Positions 13,732-27,493 are shown, counted from the stretch's first letter. The stretch: 64,000 bases of DNA from Epiperipatus broadwayi (GCA_028023455.1 JAQFVV010006255.1:4404001-4468000); one strand, 5' to 3'. Program-made: numbers and translations. The notes: generated by a model from the letters alone, not told the origin.

Positions 13732-14721
13732 CTTATTTTCAAAAAGGGTGATCCATTACTTTTTAATAATTATAGATCAATTTCTATTAAATGATTTACC
13801 TATTATAATTTCAATGCACATTGATACAGGTTAAAGTCTTTGTCTGAAGGTTTGTAATGATGGTATATTATAAGATGTGATATGTTGGACTATTTCCATC
13901 ATTTATGAGTGAATGTTGAAAAAAAATTTCCTTTTAACTACTGATCACTAGCATGGTTTTGTTTCTATATAATTGTGTGTTCAATTTGACATCATCTCTA
14001 GATAATGATCTCAAAACCATTGTTATATATTTAGGCTTACCTGAAGCATTTGTCTCTATATTTCCTAAAATCTTACTTAATCATCTTTATTCATATATAG
14101 TTTTTGTGGTCTTTTTGCTACTGGCATTGTTATTTCAAGGGTAGGAAGCCAGAAACAAATATTTCTAATGTTCTTTTACAATAATTAATCATGCTGTACC
14201 ATAGCCTTATTTTATTTTAAATGTATGCAAATTATATTTTTTCACTAGATTTAGAATGTAAGATTTATGATTTTGCAGATGATATTGCTTTATCTTATGC
14301 TGTAGTTTCATATACTTATGTTAAAAAAAAAATAATGATTTACTTTTAATTAGCAAATGGCTTTTAATTATTTATCAATTAATCTGAATAAAACAAAAGC
14401 AATACACTTTTCTTATAAATTTGTACCATAGTATCTTGTTATTATTATTTGTAATAATTATTTTTTGTATTATAATAGTACTTCTACTTACATGAATATT
14501 TCATTTGTTAATAATTATTGATATTTAGATATTTTATTGATTCCAGATTATCCTGGTTAAATCACATTAATTTTATTTGTTCTCATTTTTATAATTTAAA
14601 TTATATGGTTTTCCACTTATATAAGTTTTTACTTTTATCAGCTTTAATTGCTATTTATATTTCTTGTTATCAAAGCCCATTACATTATATCTCTTTTTTG
14701 GGGGATCTTTCTACTTTTTAA
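13732..14721 (+). mobile_element. Non-LTR retrotransposon remnant (reverse transcriptase)
   Basis: Broken pieces of a Jockey/CR1-type reverse transcriptase occur in the right order. Positions 13732-13791 read LIFKKGDPLLFNNYRSISIK, the N-terminal RT signature xFKKGDPxxxxNYRPISI. Positions 14260-14304 read KIYDFADDIALSYAV, containing the catalytic F-A-D-D motif. The A-F-N-Y-L-S-I-N-L-N-K-T-K segment (14360-14428) fits the post-catalytic palm. The open frame 14518-14721 begins with Y-F-I-D-S-R-L-S-W, the usual YLGxxIDSxLSW block, and continues into the thumb. Frameshifts and stops separate all four blocks, so it is dead. The endonuclease and 3' end are not recognised. In an active element the enzyme would copy the RNA at nicked chromosomal targets. 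Confidence 0.82.
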
Positions 14722-15006
14722 TGTTTATTTTATCTATTTTATAGAACTCTACAATAGGTATTACTTTTAGTGAATCTTGTGCCACATTTGTTAGATATTT
14801 ATGGTACTCATATACTACATGTTATTCATTATATCACTATAGAGCAATTCTTGATATGTATTGTAGATCTTGCTTAGATTCTAGATGTTGTAAATACATG
14901 ATTATCTACTAATTATCAATTAACAACACCATTTTTTCTCAACTTTCAATTTGAAACAGCTTAGTTATAATAGACCCAAATTATTTAATATATTTATAAT
15001 ATTTAC

Positions 15007-15104
15007 TAAGGCTGTAACCTTTAGGAATAAGCATCTGAAAAATTCGAAGGTACAGGTCTACCTTCAAATTTTTCAGATGCTTATTTCTAAAGGTTACAGC
15101 CTTA
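15007..15104. repeat. Long hairpin with 46-bp arms
   Basis: 15007-15052 and 15059-15104 are near-perfect inverted copies with only about 2 differences and a 6-base loop. Similarity weakens just outside, in a taaatatt stretch. It could be a tiny foldback or MITE-like element, or the product of a template switch. No protein is encoded. Confidence 0.9.
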
Positions 15105-15819
15105 TTAAATATTACTTAATATAATAATGTGCATTTAATAAAATTTATAATTACAACTTTTAATATATTTATGCAAGACTGTTCCATGAATTTAACTAAT
15201 ACCAGTTACTTGACATTTAAAAAGTATTTACATCATTGATTGATTGTGTTATATTAAAAATATTTTATGAATTTTTTAATACTAAGTTTTATATTTTGTT
15301 ATAGTTTAAACTTCTTGTTCAAGACTTGTATTTCATGTACATTATTGTGTAATATTCACTTATTCTTTACTGAATAAAAAATAAATAATGCTTGAATTCA
15401 TATAACTTATGACATTTTAATATTGATATGGAAACATTTAATATTGATATTGCAATAATTTATGGTCTTTCAAACTAATTGAGTTGAGTATTATTGAATC
15501 TCTGTTATTTGCTATCTATATAAGTTGTAATAGATTAGAATAATTGAGTGACTTTTGACTAATTTATGTCAAATTTTAGACTCCATTTATGCAAAAAAAA
15601 ATTACATATCATTTGGTCTTAATCAACATCAAACTGCACAGCTGAGTCACTGATTATGTAAGAGATTAGCTAAAAAATATTGATTTAAAATTTCATCCAC
15701 ATTTACAAGAGTTAATAACTGCTTAATTGTAATTATGTCCTACACTGATTATGGAATAACTAACCAAAAGAAGGATTATTGTTTTAGAATATTTATTCCA
15801 CAGTTCCAGAAATTAAAAT

Positions 15820-16110
15820 ACAAAACTGAATTGAGTTCAGACCCATATAGCTATCTGTTTTGTAAGGCTGGATTTGAAAACATTTATGTGTCTGAAAAAT
15901 TCAAGTTTTTAAGCTGATAGTAATGTAAATAAGTGCTCTAAATTGGAGTTTTAGATATAGTTTCTGAAATCCTAACTCTTCACTGAGGTGAGCCATTAAG
16001 CTCAAAACCAATTGGTCTGAAGATGAGGATTGTCCGATAGAGATTTTGAATTCTTTCTCTGTTGGCACTTATAATTAAAGCTTGTTTGGAGCTAGTGATA
16101 AGCTCCATCT
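15820..16110 (+). mobile_element. Decayed terminal-repeat unit with a hammerhead-like core
   Basis: It contains, in order, a box reading gttcagacccatatagctat (15835-15854), a ttttagatatagt box near 15950-15962, and a hammerhead-like block (15977-16023). The downstream text (gatagagattttgaa, then a gcttgtttggagct segment) is shared with the 59.1-59.5 kb repeat. The same first box occurs in families A and B, so this is inferred to be an old relative of those elements. No target duplication was found. Confidence 0.6.
15977..16023 (+). ncRNA. Degenerate hammerhead-like motif
   Basis: Stem I is perfect: TCTTCA (15977-15982) pairs with TGAAGA (16018-16023). The core reads CTGAGGTGA, two bases longer than CTGANGA, and GAAA has become AAAA. 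It is probably inactive and is called mainly by its position within the shared repeat layout. Confidence 0.4.
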
Positions 16111-16541
16111 AATGAACTAAATCCACCCAATAAGACTGCTGTAAAATATGTTGGAAATATAGAATCTCTCTACTTAACACTTTTTCAAAATTAATCTCAT
16201 AACTAATAAGATGTAACATGACTCAGACTTACAAATACTGTTCAGTTTGAAAATTAAGTTTTTCTTAGTATTAGCATGTAACCTAAACATTGCAGCTATA
16301 TTTTTTTTTAATATTCTTCAAAATGTGACAATATCCTGAGTCAACATCTTGAAGATCCAATGCTTTAAACACCATAGAAATGCTTGAAGAAACAAACGCA
16401 TTTGCATAATCTACAATGACAATTCATCATCATTAATTCTTTCCATTTTCAATTCATAAAAATGATCCACTGTGGTAAAACTACTTTTTATTTTGATTGA
16501 ATAGAATTCAAAGTTTTCTACAGATACAGTAAAGATTGAAG

Positions 16542-17640
16542 TAATAAAAGATAAATAGATCTATAATTTCTAAAATCTTCTTTATCACTTTTCTTAAATA
16601 TAATCTTCCAATAGCATTTGAATATTTGGTAAGCCAATAATTTTTTATTTATTTATCCACCTGCTTCTTTTACAACATCAGTGATAATTCCATAATTTCC
16701 TGAAACTCATTCCCCTTTTCATTGATTTAATTGCATATTTCACCTCTTCATTTAAAACACTTAACAATTAGAAAGATTAAATGATTATAGGGAATATTTT
16801 TGGTTTATTGTTCTTTTTTTTAATATACAATTCTTTATAGAAGTATTACATCCAAATCATGAAATCATCTCACTTTTGAATAATAAATTTCATCTTTTCT
16901 ACTTATTGTAGAAATAATTTTTCTTCAAATAACAAGATATTTTACACCGTGGATATTTAAAATCTGTTAGATAGCTTTTCTTGCCAATTCACAATTATAT
17001 TTTCTTATATCATTATTGTAATCAATAAAGCAAATCATATATAGCATGCCATTGCTTTTATAAGCTTGTATTTACAAATATGTAATATAGAGAGCATACC
17101 AATAGCTCAAACAAGCTCTTAATTCATAAGTGGAATAAGATATCACTTTATAAAATTCTAGATATTCAATTTTTCTTATTGAATTACTTAAAAGTTAAAA
17201 ATATTCTTCATACATTGACTCATCTCAATAGAAAATTTCTAGAGAATTCCACCATCTATCTTGTAGTTCTTAATATAATATCAATAATCTTGTTATGGAT
17301 TTCAGTCAAGTCTGAATTATCTTCATATTCTATTAATATTTTTAAATAATTTGTAAGTTCCATTTTAAATTTAATGGAGTGTTTTTGATAATTGGAATTT
17401 AACACTATCTTTCTAACATTTTCATCTCTCTAGTTTTGCATCTTTCATATATCTTACACCACACTGATTTATAACTGTGTCCTGTGGTGAATTTATTAAG
17501 AACATTATAATCTTAAAAACATATTTTCTATTAGGCAAAATATAATCCAATTCATTCTATACTTTCACGTGAATTCAAACTGTGTCCTATGTTAAATTTA
17601 TTAATAACATTACAATCTTGATCAAATATTTCCTGTTAAA
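16542..17640 (-). mobile_element. Non-LTR retrotransposon remnant, endonuclease-RT junction
   Basis: On the minus strand, 17230-17640 gives a long run of charged linker-type sequence (for example ELTNYLKILIEYEDNSDL), as between endonuclease and reverse transcriptase of metazoan LINEs. Positions 16708-16749 read EEVKYAIKSMKRGM, the EEVxxAIxxMKxGKAPGxDxI block. Positions 16542-16601 read IFKKSDKEDFRNYRSIYLLL, equivalent to IFKKGDxxDCxNYRGIxLL. The order and strand agree. The catalytic part is missing or unrecognisable below 16540, where the hammerhead-related repeat lies nearby. Frameshifts and stops are numerous. A fragment of the same family occurs at 47.34-47.56 kb. Confidence 0.72.
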
Positions 17641-18600
17641 CAATCTTTCACTTGAATTTTTCCATATTCATTTATATGTAGCATTTTTTTTAAATAAAGA
17701 ATTCATAACATAGTTTTTCTTTCTCTGCAATCCCCACAAAAACTGTCTCTCTCATTGCTATCACGAAAATCAAATTTAACCACAGAATTTTCATCTTTCA
17801 ATTATTTACCAATTCTAGCATTAACATATCCTATACATCCATAAAACGAATTCTTTATTACAATAAAAACTTGCTGGTGCATTAATTTTTATTATCTACA
17901 ATAGTTATCTTACATTGACTGGAATGCTTAAAGTAATGATTCTGCCTAACGTACAATTAATCTCTACCATATTTTTTTCCACTTTTATTTATATCAAGTT
18001 AGAAAATTAATATTAGTGTATTTGTAAAATACATGTCCACATTTCAATCAACTCTTTACCTTTTCTTCTATCGCCACAAATGTCAACAATGTCTCATTTA
18101 ATATAAGACAATATTTTCAAATCAAGCAATCTTTCTTACAGTTATAGGTATCTAAATAAACAATCATCACTGAAAGATAGCCTGAGTTTGCAAGCATTTC
18201 AAGAATAAAAAAAGAATTCAGATTATTATTTTAATAATAATTAATTTTAATGAGAAACAAGTATTGGTAATAAAATAATATATGGTTTAACAATGTACAT
18301 AATTCATACTACATGCATCTAGTACCCACTCATAAACAAAGATAGCCTTTCCAACTTCAAAAAAAATAAAAAGATGAGTTTTGTGAAATCTATCATCACA
18401 ATGTGCTGGTTCATTCTTGACATTTTATGTCTGTCAATTTCCTCAGAATAAAACTTTACTTTTTGAAATACTTTAACACCACATCTTACTGTAGTTCTTC
18501 AACGCTTTCTATCATCAATCATAATACTCCAACAAAAACAATTGACATTGCTTCTTTAGAATGATTTTGAGATAATCCTAGTAATGTAAATAATATTTGT
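17641..18600. other. A+T-rich interval between two LINE remnants
   Basis: Probably more decayed LINE sequence: the 5' part of the element ending near 17640 and the 3' end of the next element. No individual motif is clear enough to call. Confidence 0.4.
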
Positions 18601-18601
18601 T

Positions 18602-20826
18602 TTTCTCAAAATAATCATGCTCGAGGTCACTATGTAGAATGCTTTCTTAGAAAATCTTGCATTATTCAATTATTTTACATGTCCAATTAAATGATGGTGT
18701 GATTTTATCATCATGGATTCTATAATATCACATTCCACATGTTGAAGAATATATTAATTAGTTTTACAATCTTACCATTAAATTTTTAAAATTTTATGGA
18801 GCATTCTTAAATGAAACTTTTTTAATTCCTTTATTGGGAATCCAAGTTTCACTTTCATACAATAAATTAGATAAAATAGCAACTCTATATTCTTCTAACT
18901 TAATTGTAGAAATTATTTCTTGGTGATAAATTCTTTAATCTTTTATTGTTAAAAGCTGTGGAATCACCTTGAAGTCTGTGCTACAGTACACCTTTTAAAT
19001 TAACTTTTTCTACTCATAAAAATACAGATATACTTAAATTTATTTATATTCTCAGATTCATAACTACCCAAACTATAAGTTCCTGAAAATTTTTCTTTTG
19101 TCACTGCTGTACAAAATATTAATTACATTTTGTGAATTGTCATTTGAATTGACAAAAATAGTCGATTATCAATATATAAGAAGTGCAGAATCCCCTCAAA
19201 AATTAAGTTCCTGGTTTTTGTTTTCAATCAATTCAAATTAAATGTCCCATCATCAAATCTGTATGGAATCTTGATTCCTGTTTATTAAAGTCATAAACTT
19301 TTCCAAAAATAATTGCCATAAAAATTGAATACAATGTTGGAGCAAGTACACATTGTCATTTAAAACATTTTTCATTTCAAATAAGTCAGATTTTCAATCT
19401 GTAGTAATAACATTTTCTCTCATTCTATCACATGAAAGTGACTATTATGAAGAAACCTTGGTGGTCAACTTAAAATCATTTCAAACAGTAACATAGATCT
19501 GTTCAATTGATTGACTCAAATAACTTGACCAATTCAATAAAAGCAATATGTAAGTCTTTTGTTTATGACTCATTTCTTGCATTTTCTTGGCAATAAAACT
19601 CATATCTATAATGATTTTATATATTCTAAAACCAAATAAAATTGGGTAATCATTCATCAATAATTGAAAATAAACTATTCAACAAACCCTTGAAATAACT
19701 TTTGCTATAGTGAATAATGACACTTCACAATAATTACTACAATTTTGTCTATTCTCTTAATTTTAAAATTTTGGATAATAGAAGGATTCTTAAGATCAGA
19801 TGGTGTGACTTCATAAGTCCATATATTCTTTAAAAATCCCAATATTTTTAAAGGCAACATATAACAATCATATTTTAAAACTTTTCCAGATATTTCATCA
19901 GCTACTTCAGCCTTTCCAATTTTAAAACTACAAAGAGCTGCTTTGATTTCAGTAAATGGATATCTTTGTTTAAATCTAAATAAATAAATAAAACTGATAT
20001 GATTTTAAAAAATAGTAATCTCAAAACATAATTCAAAAAATGATCAAAATATTTCTTCAACTAGTTCAATGTATTATCGTCTTAGAAAAGAGTGTCATCT
20101 GTAAGTGACTACTATTTCTTATCTTTACACAATCTGGCAACACAGTAACGATTTTCTCTATACATTAAGCCCTCTTATGAACCAACCTTATAGCATATAT
20201 TGATTACTATGGCTTGCATTAGGAGGAAATATTCTACAAACAAAGTTTCTGGAGTGTCACCTGGTGGATTTAATAGGATCGTGATACTATTTCTCAGATG
20301 TAAATGTTGCATTCAGTGCATCAAAATCAAATCTAGGATAACTACAATCAGTAAATGTTGATATTTGTTTTGTGGATGTAATCCATCAACCATTTTTAAT
20401 ACTTTTGAACTTTTTTCCATATTTAATTTATTACTCCATAAGCAAAAAATGCCATATATTACTTTTTAATCAAATCAATAATTTTAATATCATTCTTAGA
20501 AAATCGTGATCCTCTTTTTTGTAAACCCAAGAACAGATTTACTGGTGTCTATAATGAATTCCCTTAAGAGAATTCTTTGCCTCCCTAATACGATAATCCT
20601 AAAAGTTCAAATTAGCATTTTTAACCTTTAGTGGTTGTTGAAATTTCATATGTATAATAAATATTTCTATGGAATGAATATCAATTTTCTTCCAAATATA
20701 ATTAAATTAAGATCTACTATTTAATGCATTTACCATGTTAGCCTTGTAGGTTATTAATCAATAATCCACCAATCTGAACATATAATTGTGTCCTGTATTT
20801 TGATTTCTAACTATAAGATAATCTAT
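18602..20826 (-). mobile_element. Degenerate but ordered non-LTR retrotransposon
   Basis: Read on the minus strand, blocks of one widespread metazoan LINE type appear in correct order. The end of the endonuclease (IDYLIVRNQNTGHNYMFRLV) runs down from 20826. An 82-codon open RT start (19711-19956) contains FTEIKAALCSFKIGKAEVAD and, near its end, NPSIIQNFKIKRIDKIV. Next is a finger segment with SFIAKKMQEMSHKQ. Then QCVLAPTLYSIFMAIIF (within 19281-19355) and IPYRFDDGTFN with YIDN in place of Y/F-A-D-D (19144-19278). RVAILSNLLYESETWIP (18836-18886) is the thumb L-Y-G-x-E-T-W block, and IKSHHHLIGHVK (within 18602-18729) is the C-terminal L-R-W-x-G-H-V block. Several stops and the lost catalytic DD make it inactive. 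Family-level naming needs a search. Confidence 0.85.
20576..20625. repeat. 50-bp direct repeat, copy 1
   Basis: Nearly identical (1 difference) to 20969-21018, 393 bp away. It lies in the endonuclease-side part of the LINE on the minus strand, so a local duplication within the element or an overlapping second LINE copy is likely. Confidence 0.85.
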
Positions 20827-20968
20827 TAAATGTCACTGATTTATGCATCGATAGATATATGTACCTTTATAGTGCTTTTCTGCTTAAATAAAATATTTGC
20901 AATAATCAATCCATGTGTTGTGCAAAAATTTAGAAATAACAAATCATTTGAATTTACAGCAATTATAC

Positions 20969-21018
20969 TTTGCCTCCCAAATACGATAATCCTAAAAGTT
21001 CAAATTAGCATTTTTAAC
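20969..21018. repeat. 50-bp direct repeat, copy 2
   Basis: Partner of 20576-20625, in the same orientation. The intervening segment has no recognised open frame. Confidence 0.85.
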
Positions 21019-21599
21019 ATTTTAATTATTTAAACAAATATAATACCAAAAATGTACAGCTTCATCAGCAGCAGCCACTTGGTAACAAGTATGGCACTTT
21101 CAAATTCAAGAGGGAAAAAATATTGACAAATGGAAAAAAAATCACTACATATGTCCACATTTAGACTAAAGTGATCTATTATCTGCTTTGTTATCATGTT
21201 TTGGTGCTGGATATTGGTTTATTTTTGAAAGATTACAATTAGATCTCTAATGCTCTATTATACTATGTGCCCAATCATATCTTGCCAATAATATATACAT
21301 TTCTTTTGTAAAAAAAAAATTTTCAAAAGACATGGATGAAAACAAATTACAATTGAGAACTTCAATTAAAGATCTAATTGAAATCTATCTTTAAGCATAT
21401 CTTCACAATAAAAACATTCAACATTACATTTCCTTATAACATCTTTGGAATAATTATTAATAATGTAAACATTATTACCATGAAAATTATATTCAAGTTG
21501 ATTATAAAATACTTTTCAAAAAGTCTTATCTTATTCATTCATTGTATATGTTCATTCAATGAAGATATCATTTTACAATAATGGATTATATTCATCATA

Positions 21600-21800
21600 T
21601 TCAGCAAGGTATAAAACATAGGATAATCTTGTGATTTTGCCATTGCCATTATATTTTTAAGAATTTTATAGAACATCCTAAAATATATTTTTTTTCTAAA
21701 GCATTTATGTTATGTTGATAGTAGAACCAAATCTCACTTTTATACAATAAATTAGATAAATTAGCAAATCTCTATAAAACTTATTAAATTGCAGTAGTCA
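21600..21800 (-). mobile_element. LINE thumb fragment
   Basis: The minus strand gives RFANLSNLLYKSEIWF, a second, more decayed copy of the L-x-N-L-L-Y-x-S-E-T-W block seen at 18836-18886. It comes from a separate LINE insertion in the same orientation, upstream of the larger one. Nothing else of that copy is clear. Confidence 0.5.
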
Positions 21801-24099
21801 TTTCATTACCACAAAATATCCTATCATTTAATTTGATAAAAGCAGCAACAGCATCTTGGAAGCTATGCTGCATTTCAATATCTATGATTACCATTCTAAT
21901 TAAAGAGCTACAATATATTTAAATTATAGCTATCATTATTAAGAGATAAATAATTTAAAAGTTTTGAATATTAATTACTTAACCAAAGATATAATATGTG
22001 AATTCAAAAAACCTTTAATACATTTTCATATAAACTTACCAGTGATGCTGTGAGCAATCATAATTTTTTTCAGCAGAAGGAATCCATTTTAACCAATTGC
22101 CTATACAAACTTTAATTACAAAAAGGCTTTGAGTGATTTTAATAATTTTTAATGTTAAGATCTTAATTCTAATGATGTATCTAAATAACAGCAGTTATCA
22201 GTGATTCAAAAAGACAACAATATGTATCAATTTCCAACAGAGGAAACTGTAGTTGCACAACACAGACTTTTGTTATCATTAAATATTATTTAAAATTATT
22301 AAATATTTGTTTCTTAATAAATTCATTTCAACACTTAAATTGTTCCTAGAATATATTAGCTTTTTAGCAAAAGTTTCATCAACTAAACATTTACAGGCAT
22401 TAAAAAAGAGACTTATTATAAAAAATTCTTATATTTTGTTTTTTTAAATAATTAAGTTTTAATATTTGAAATAATTGTTTTGTTATTTGAGCTCATGCTT
22501 TAATAAAATTTGACTTAAATATGCTGATTTTTTGGAGATTTTTTATTTATTAAATGCATTCTTTCAGTCTGAAAGTTTAAATGAAATATTTTGTTTTATG
22601 ACTTCTTTCTGTTTATTACCCTTTTTTCTTTTTGCAGATTTGATATTTATTTTTGAGACTACTTTTACTTTTTGATTAATAAATGAATTATTACTCTTTT
22701 TTTTTCATTAAAAATGCATCTAACAAACAAAAGAGATTAATTAAAATTTAGGAGTGTATCAAATGAAATATATTTAAAAGATTAATTATATTTTACAGAA
22801 CTTCTATTGAATTGGCAAGGACATAATCATTAACATAATGCATATCCAGAAACTAAGATGATTTTCCTTTTTTAAACAATTATTTTGATATCCCTTGCAT
22901 CATAGAGTGTGATATGGTATTGCTAAATTTTAAATCACTCTCTTATGACTATTTTTAATATTATTTTACTGGGTTTTTTTGTTCATTTGACTGTAAAAAT
23001 TGGAAAAGAAGTATTGGTTTATTAATTTAAAAAAATATCTGAAGATGTCAGCAATCCAGAGAGAAAAACTACAAGTGAGCTAACAAAAATCTAGAGCACC
23101 AATGATTGGTTAATTCTTTGATTTTGTATATACAAATAGACTTGTAACTCCTTTTAGATTATTGTTAGCAATGAGCTAAAAATAATTTTTCCATAGTATA
23201 ATTAAATATTTATAATTATTTTTGCAAAATATTTGCTAATAATTAAAATTAAAATATATTCACGTTTACATTTACATTTTTTGAAATATGTTAGGTTTTA
23301 AAACTACAAGTTAAGAAATTTGGAAAAATTATAAAAATATCATCATCCTTTGTCATATTTTAATATTTATAAAAGCAATTTTAAATTTTAGAACAGAATT
23401 TCATAGTTTTATGATAACTTGATAATAATTTTATTGTTTTAAAAATAAAAGTCAATCAACAAAGATTTCATTAATATATTTTTCCACTAGCATTACAATA
23501 ATCAGTCACTAAGAAAAAAGTAACTGTTCTCATTTTGTATTTCATGTTACTTCACATTATTACTATTTTCTGTTTGTTAAATTCAAATATAATATTTTAG
23601 ACTATTTGTGCAATCAATTATTTCATAATATTGACTATATTTTAAGATAATGTTGAACTATTAACTCAAATTGTCACTAAGAAAAAGGTAGAAAAATGTT
23701 GAAATGCAGAAGATTCCCACCATCAAACCTGTATTCTTTTTAATCCTTTATTTATTAAAAAGCCTACAACACTTTTAAAATTCAGTTATAAAAATCAAAA
23801 ACAAAGTAGGAGTTAATACACATCATTTCTTACTATCAGTTTTCATTGGTATTCAGTAGATGACATTGTACTTCAAAGACAAATACATAAAAAGGTTATA
23901 TGACATGCTGAGCACTAATGAGTGATGAGAGTTTCCTACTAGATAATGCAGTAACATTCCCCAATGGCCAACATGCATCATGGATTGTCCTGTTTCTATT
24001 CACCAATGCTTCATCATCTAATCACAATGACCCTTAACCCTTCCCATTACTGGACCATTCAGCACAAACAATAGCCATCAACTTTACACAAACTCAAAC
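21801..24099. other. A+T-rich stretch, no gene recognised
   Basis: No recognisable gene or repeat. The part from about 23900 onward becomes less A+T-biased as the LINE remnant begins. Confidence 0.45.
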
Positions 24100-24910
24100 A
24101 TGGGTGCTTCCACTGACCAAAACAATAATAGTATTACTCCCAGTGACCACCCCAGAATTTTTATTCTCAGAGACTTACATTATGCTTAATAAAATTCAAA
24201 ACATACAGCTTAATCCTGTACAGAAATATCTAGCATTCATTAATATACTCTCTTTTAATATTGATCATATCACAAGAAAAAATCCACCACCCTCCAGATT
24301 ACTAGCATCTGCTGACAAGCTTCATAAGCAAATTATTCACATTAACATACAACAATACATTCAACACTTCAAAAAACTACCTAAAAATAAAAAAAGCAAA
24401 ATATATCTTACTCAACAATACACCTGGACCAGAGGCTACATAAAATGAGCACTAGGACACCCACCCAACATCAAAGTTCCAATGGCTATCCAAGAAAATA
24501 AAAGCACATATGCAGGTCATAACATGATATTGCCTATCTATTGATACTTTAGACAAAAATTACAAAAAAACAAATCATTTAAACTTCCCTCCAACTTATT
24601 TGGAATAACAGAAACAACAACTCCATTCAACACAGTTGAGTTTGCAATAAAGTTGGAAATCATTCCAAACACATGCCATCCAGGAAGCCCTGGAATCCTT
24701 AGTTAGTCTTAATGCATCTCAGTTGATTTACAGTTCAATATCTTTGTAACCTAGCAAGTTATTTATCACAGTATTGTAATAGTGCCTTTCAATAAAAAAA
24801 AACAAAAGCCATCCCCCCTTTAAATGACTTTAGCCTAACCTACTGAACTAATATAATAAAACTGTTTTTAAAAAATTACACATTTAAAATTTTTGGGAGT
24901 TTAAAATTCA
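24100..24910 (+). mobile_element. Probable L2/CR1-like LINE remnant
   Basis: The interval stands out by higher C and lower A+T content. In one plus frame DHPRIFILRDLHYA (about 24145-24187) resembles the F-I-V-x-G-D-F-N-H block of LINE endonucleases. NTPGPEA (about 24416-24436) resembles the N-x-x-x-A-P-G-P-D-G start of the reverse transcriptase. P-L-N-D-F-S-L-T followed by TNIIKLFLKK (about 24815-24875) resembles S-L-N-D-Y-R-P-V-A-L-T-S-x-x-M-K-x-L-E-x. The order is right, but frames change and stops intervene, so it is inactive. The open frame 24104-24448 is in a different frame from the motif-bearing segments and is not itself recognised. Confidence 0.5.
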
Positions 24911-27493
24911 ACTGTTACAGAAAAAATTAAATTGATTGAAAACCTTGAAAAAATGAAGAGAAAGTGATAGACTGGTGTCAGAGGTCTGTCTCATCTTATT
25001 TATATCCTTAGTCATATGATCATTTTACCAGAATGCTTATTATCTTTAAACTTACAACCTCTCATCTAATTAGTTTGAATCCTTGACCTATATATTACTA
25101 AGAAAGGTTGTTAATCAAAAATTATTTAATTAGAATTTTAACTTTGCACTAGATCAGTTTATGTTTAGACATTTGAAATTAATTAAAAACTACAAATAAC
25201 CAGAATAAAAATAAAATATTATATAATATAAAATTTACATTACATCTTTAGCCAATCATATATTGACACAATTTAATACATTTACTTATTACTCTTTTTA
25301 AATCTAGGCAAATATCTCAAAATAGATTTAAAATTAAAATTATTTTTAAAAATTTTTAAATAATAATATGAAATACATATAATATTTATTTATTCAATAT
25401 TTATTCAACTAATAAAACTCCTAATTTAATAAAGCACTTTATTAAACTCTTTTCATAATTAAATTAATTTTAAAATATTTAACTAAAATATTTTGTTTTA
25501 TATTCAAAGTTAATTAAATATTATAGTTTTAGTTTTTTAACACCAGCAAACCAAAATATAGGGTTTGAATTTGGATTGTTAACTTTAAAACTTAATATAG
25601 GCTTTCTAAAACATTTTTACAGCTAAACTAAAATTAAATAAACATTTTAAATTCTAAATTACACTTTTCATCATTGACATTACTATCTTTTAAAATTTAA
25701 AGATGTTTAACATCTTAATTATTTATTTAAATTAAAACTCATCATTATTTAAGCTGTGTCAAAATTATTCTTCAGCTAAATAATAGATAAATATGTAATA
25801 ATTATAGCATTATAAAGTATTCATAATGATTTACTTAAAACAAAATTAAGCTATATTAATGTTTTTTTACACATCTTGGCACAAAAATTTAACTGAACAT
25901 TTAGCTTCTGCCAAACTTAAAAGTTATAATATATATATATATTGCTAAATAATGTACTTGTTAAATAATTTATTTTAAATAGTAACAGAATGAATCTTTC
26001 ATGATTAAGTAACCTGCGCATTTAAATAGGCAACCTTTTTATAATGGAAATATTTTGTCCTTCCTATAATCCTACATATTTAACAATGTCAATCAACAGC
26101 TAGATTATTTCCAGAACTAACAATCATTATTGAGATACATACTTTGATTATTCAAAATATAACACTCAAAGATGTGTTTATGAAATGATTATATTTCTCT
26201 GGTAATAAATATTATTTAATTCTAATGCTTCTCTAGTACACGAATTGGTTAATAAAATTAATTTTGTGTGCTGAGATAAACAATAGTTTAAATCAGAAGT
26301 TCCCAACTTTCAGACTTCTAAAAAACTTTACTTTGTTTATCCATTCTTTAACATTTTAATTGTGCTGATTTACATTAGATAATAACTCAGTTTTATATAA
26401 TGTTTTTGACTCTTCTTCATATGATTAATTTGCCACATTATTAAAATACAAGCATTACTTATCAATACATCAAATCCCAGAATAAAAAAAAATATTTCTG
26501 AAATAAGGAATAATTGTACTACTATTAAGTGTCCACAAATTCATACATTTGCAATTAAACAATGTATATGTAAAGGTTAATTTCCTTCTGAATACTTAAT
26601 AAGTTTAAAAATAATGAAGTAAAGTATATATTATAAAAAGTGCAAATGAGAAATCATGTCAAATTCCAGTATATGTATGGATACATATTCACTGTGGTAT
26701 TCACTGTGGTAAACTGCTGTTTCCTCAGTTTTATTTAAGCCCAAAATAATTGTTCCATATACATAATAATTTCATTTAGAATGGTGATAAAATGAACCCT
26801 ATAATTTTCAACAATTGTGATTTATATTGTAGTTTAAACAAATATAGATAGGGACTATTATTAAGTCATTTTAAGTAACCTTACTTAAATAAATGTTGTA
26901 TAAATAATATAGAACATCTACAAATATCTTTGAAATATATTTATTGTATTGATAAACCTTATATAAATCTTGGGGTATTATTATACTGCAAAATAAATGG
27001 TTTAAGCCTTCATGGAATATTTATTGTGGCAAACCACTATCTTTATAAGCTATAAAAAAATCTAAACATCTTATTCATTATGGTACATAATAGGAGTAGC
27101 TTTATAACTAACTTGAACAAATGTATTTACTTTCAAGTTGTGATTACTGCTATGTTCTGTATGTGATGAACTCCATTGTAGAATAAAACTTATTTTACAG
27201 TATAAAAGCAACTGATATCGATCAAGATTTTGAATAGTATTTGTGGTTTAGTTAGTATAAAGTTTTTTTATACAATATATTAACAATATGTAAAATATTT
27301 TGTATATACTAAAGTACAAAATTGAGAGGATGTGATTTACAGAAGATAAACATATTCAACCAAATAATGTGTTATTCATTAAAACTTGTATTTCATTTTA
27401 ACATTCTTAAGATGAAAATAATTTTATAACAATTTTCAATTATTTAAATTTTAGTTCTTAGATGTCATTAATATTATTTCTTCACAGTATTCA
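24911..27493. other. A+T-rich stretch, no gene recognised
   Basis: Nothing beyond short A/T tracts and a (TA)n run near 25929-25941. Confidence 0.5.
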
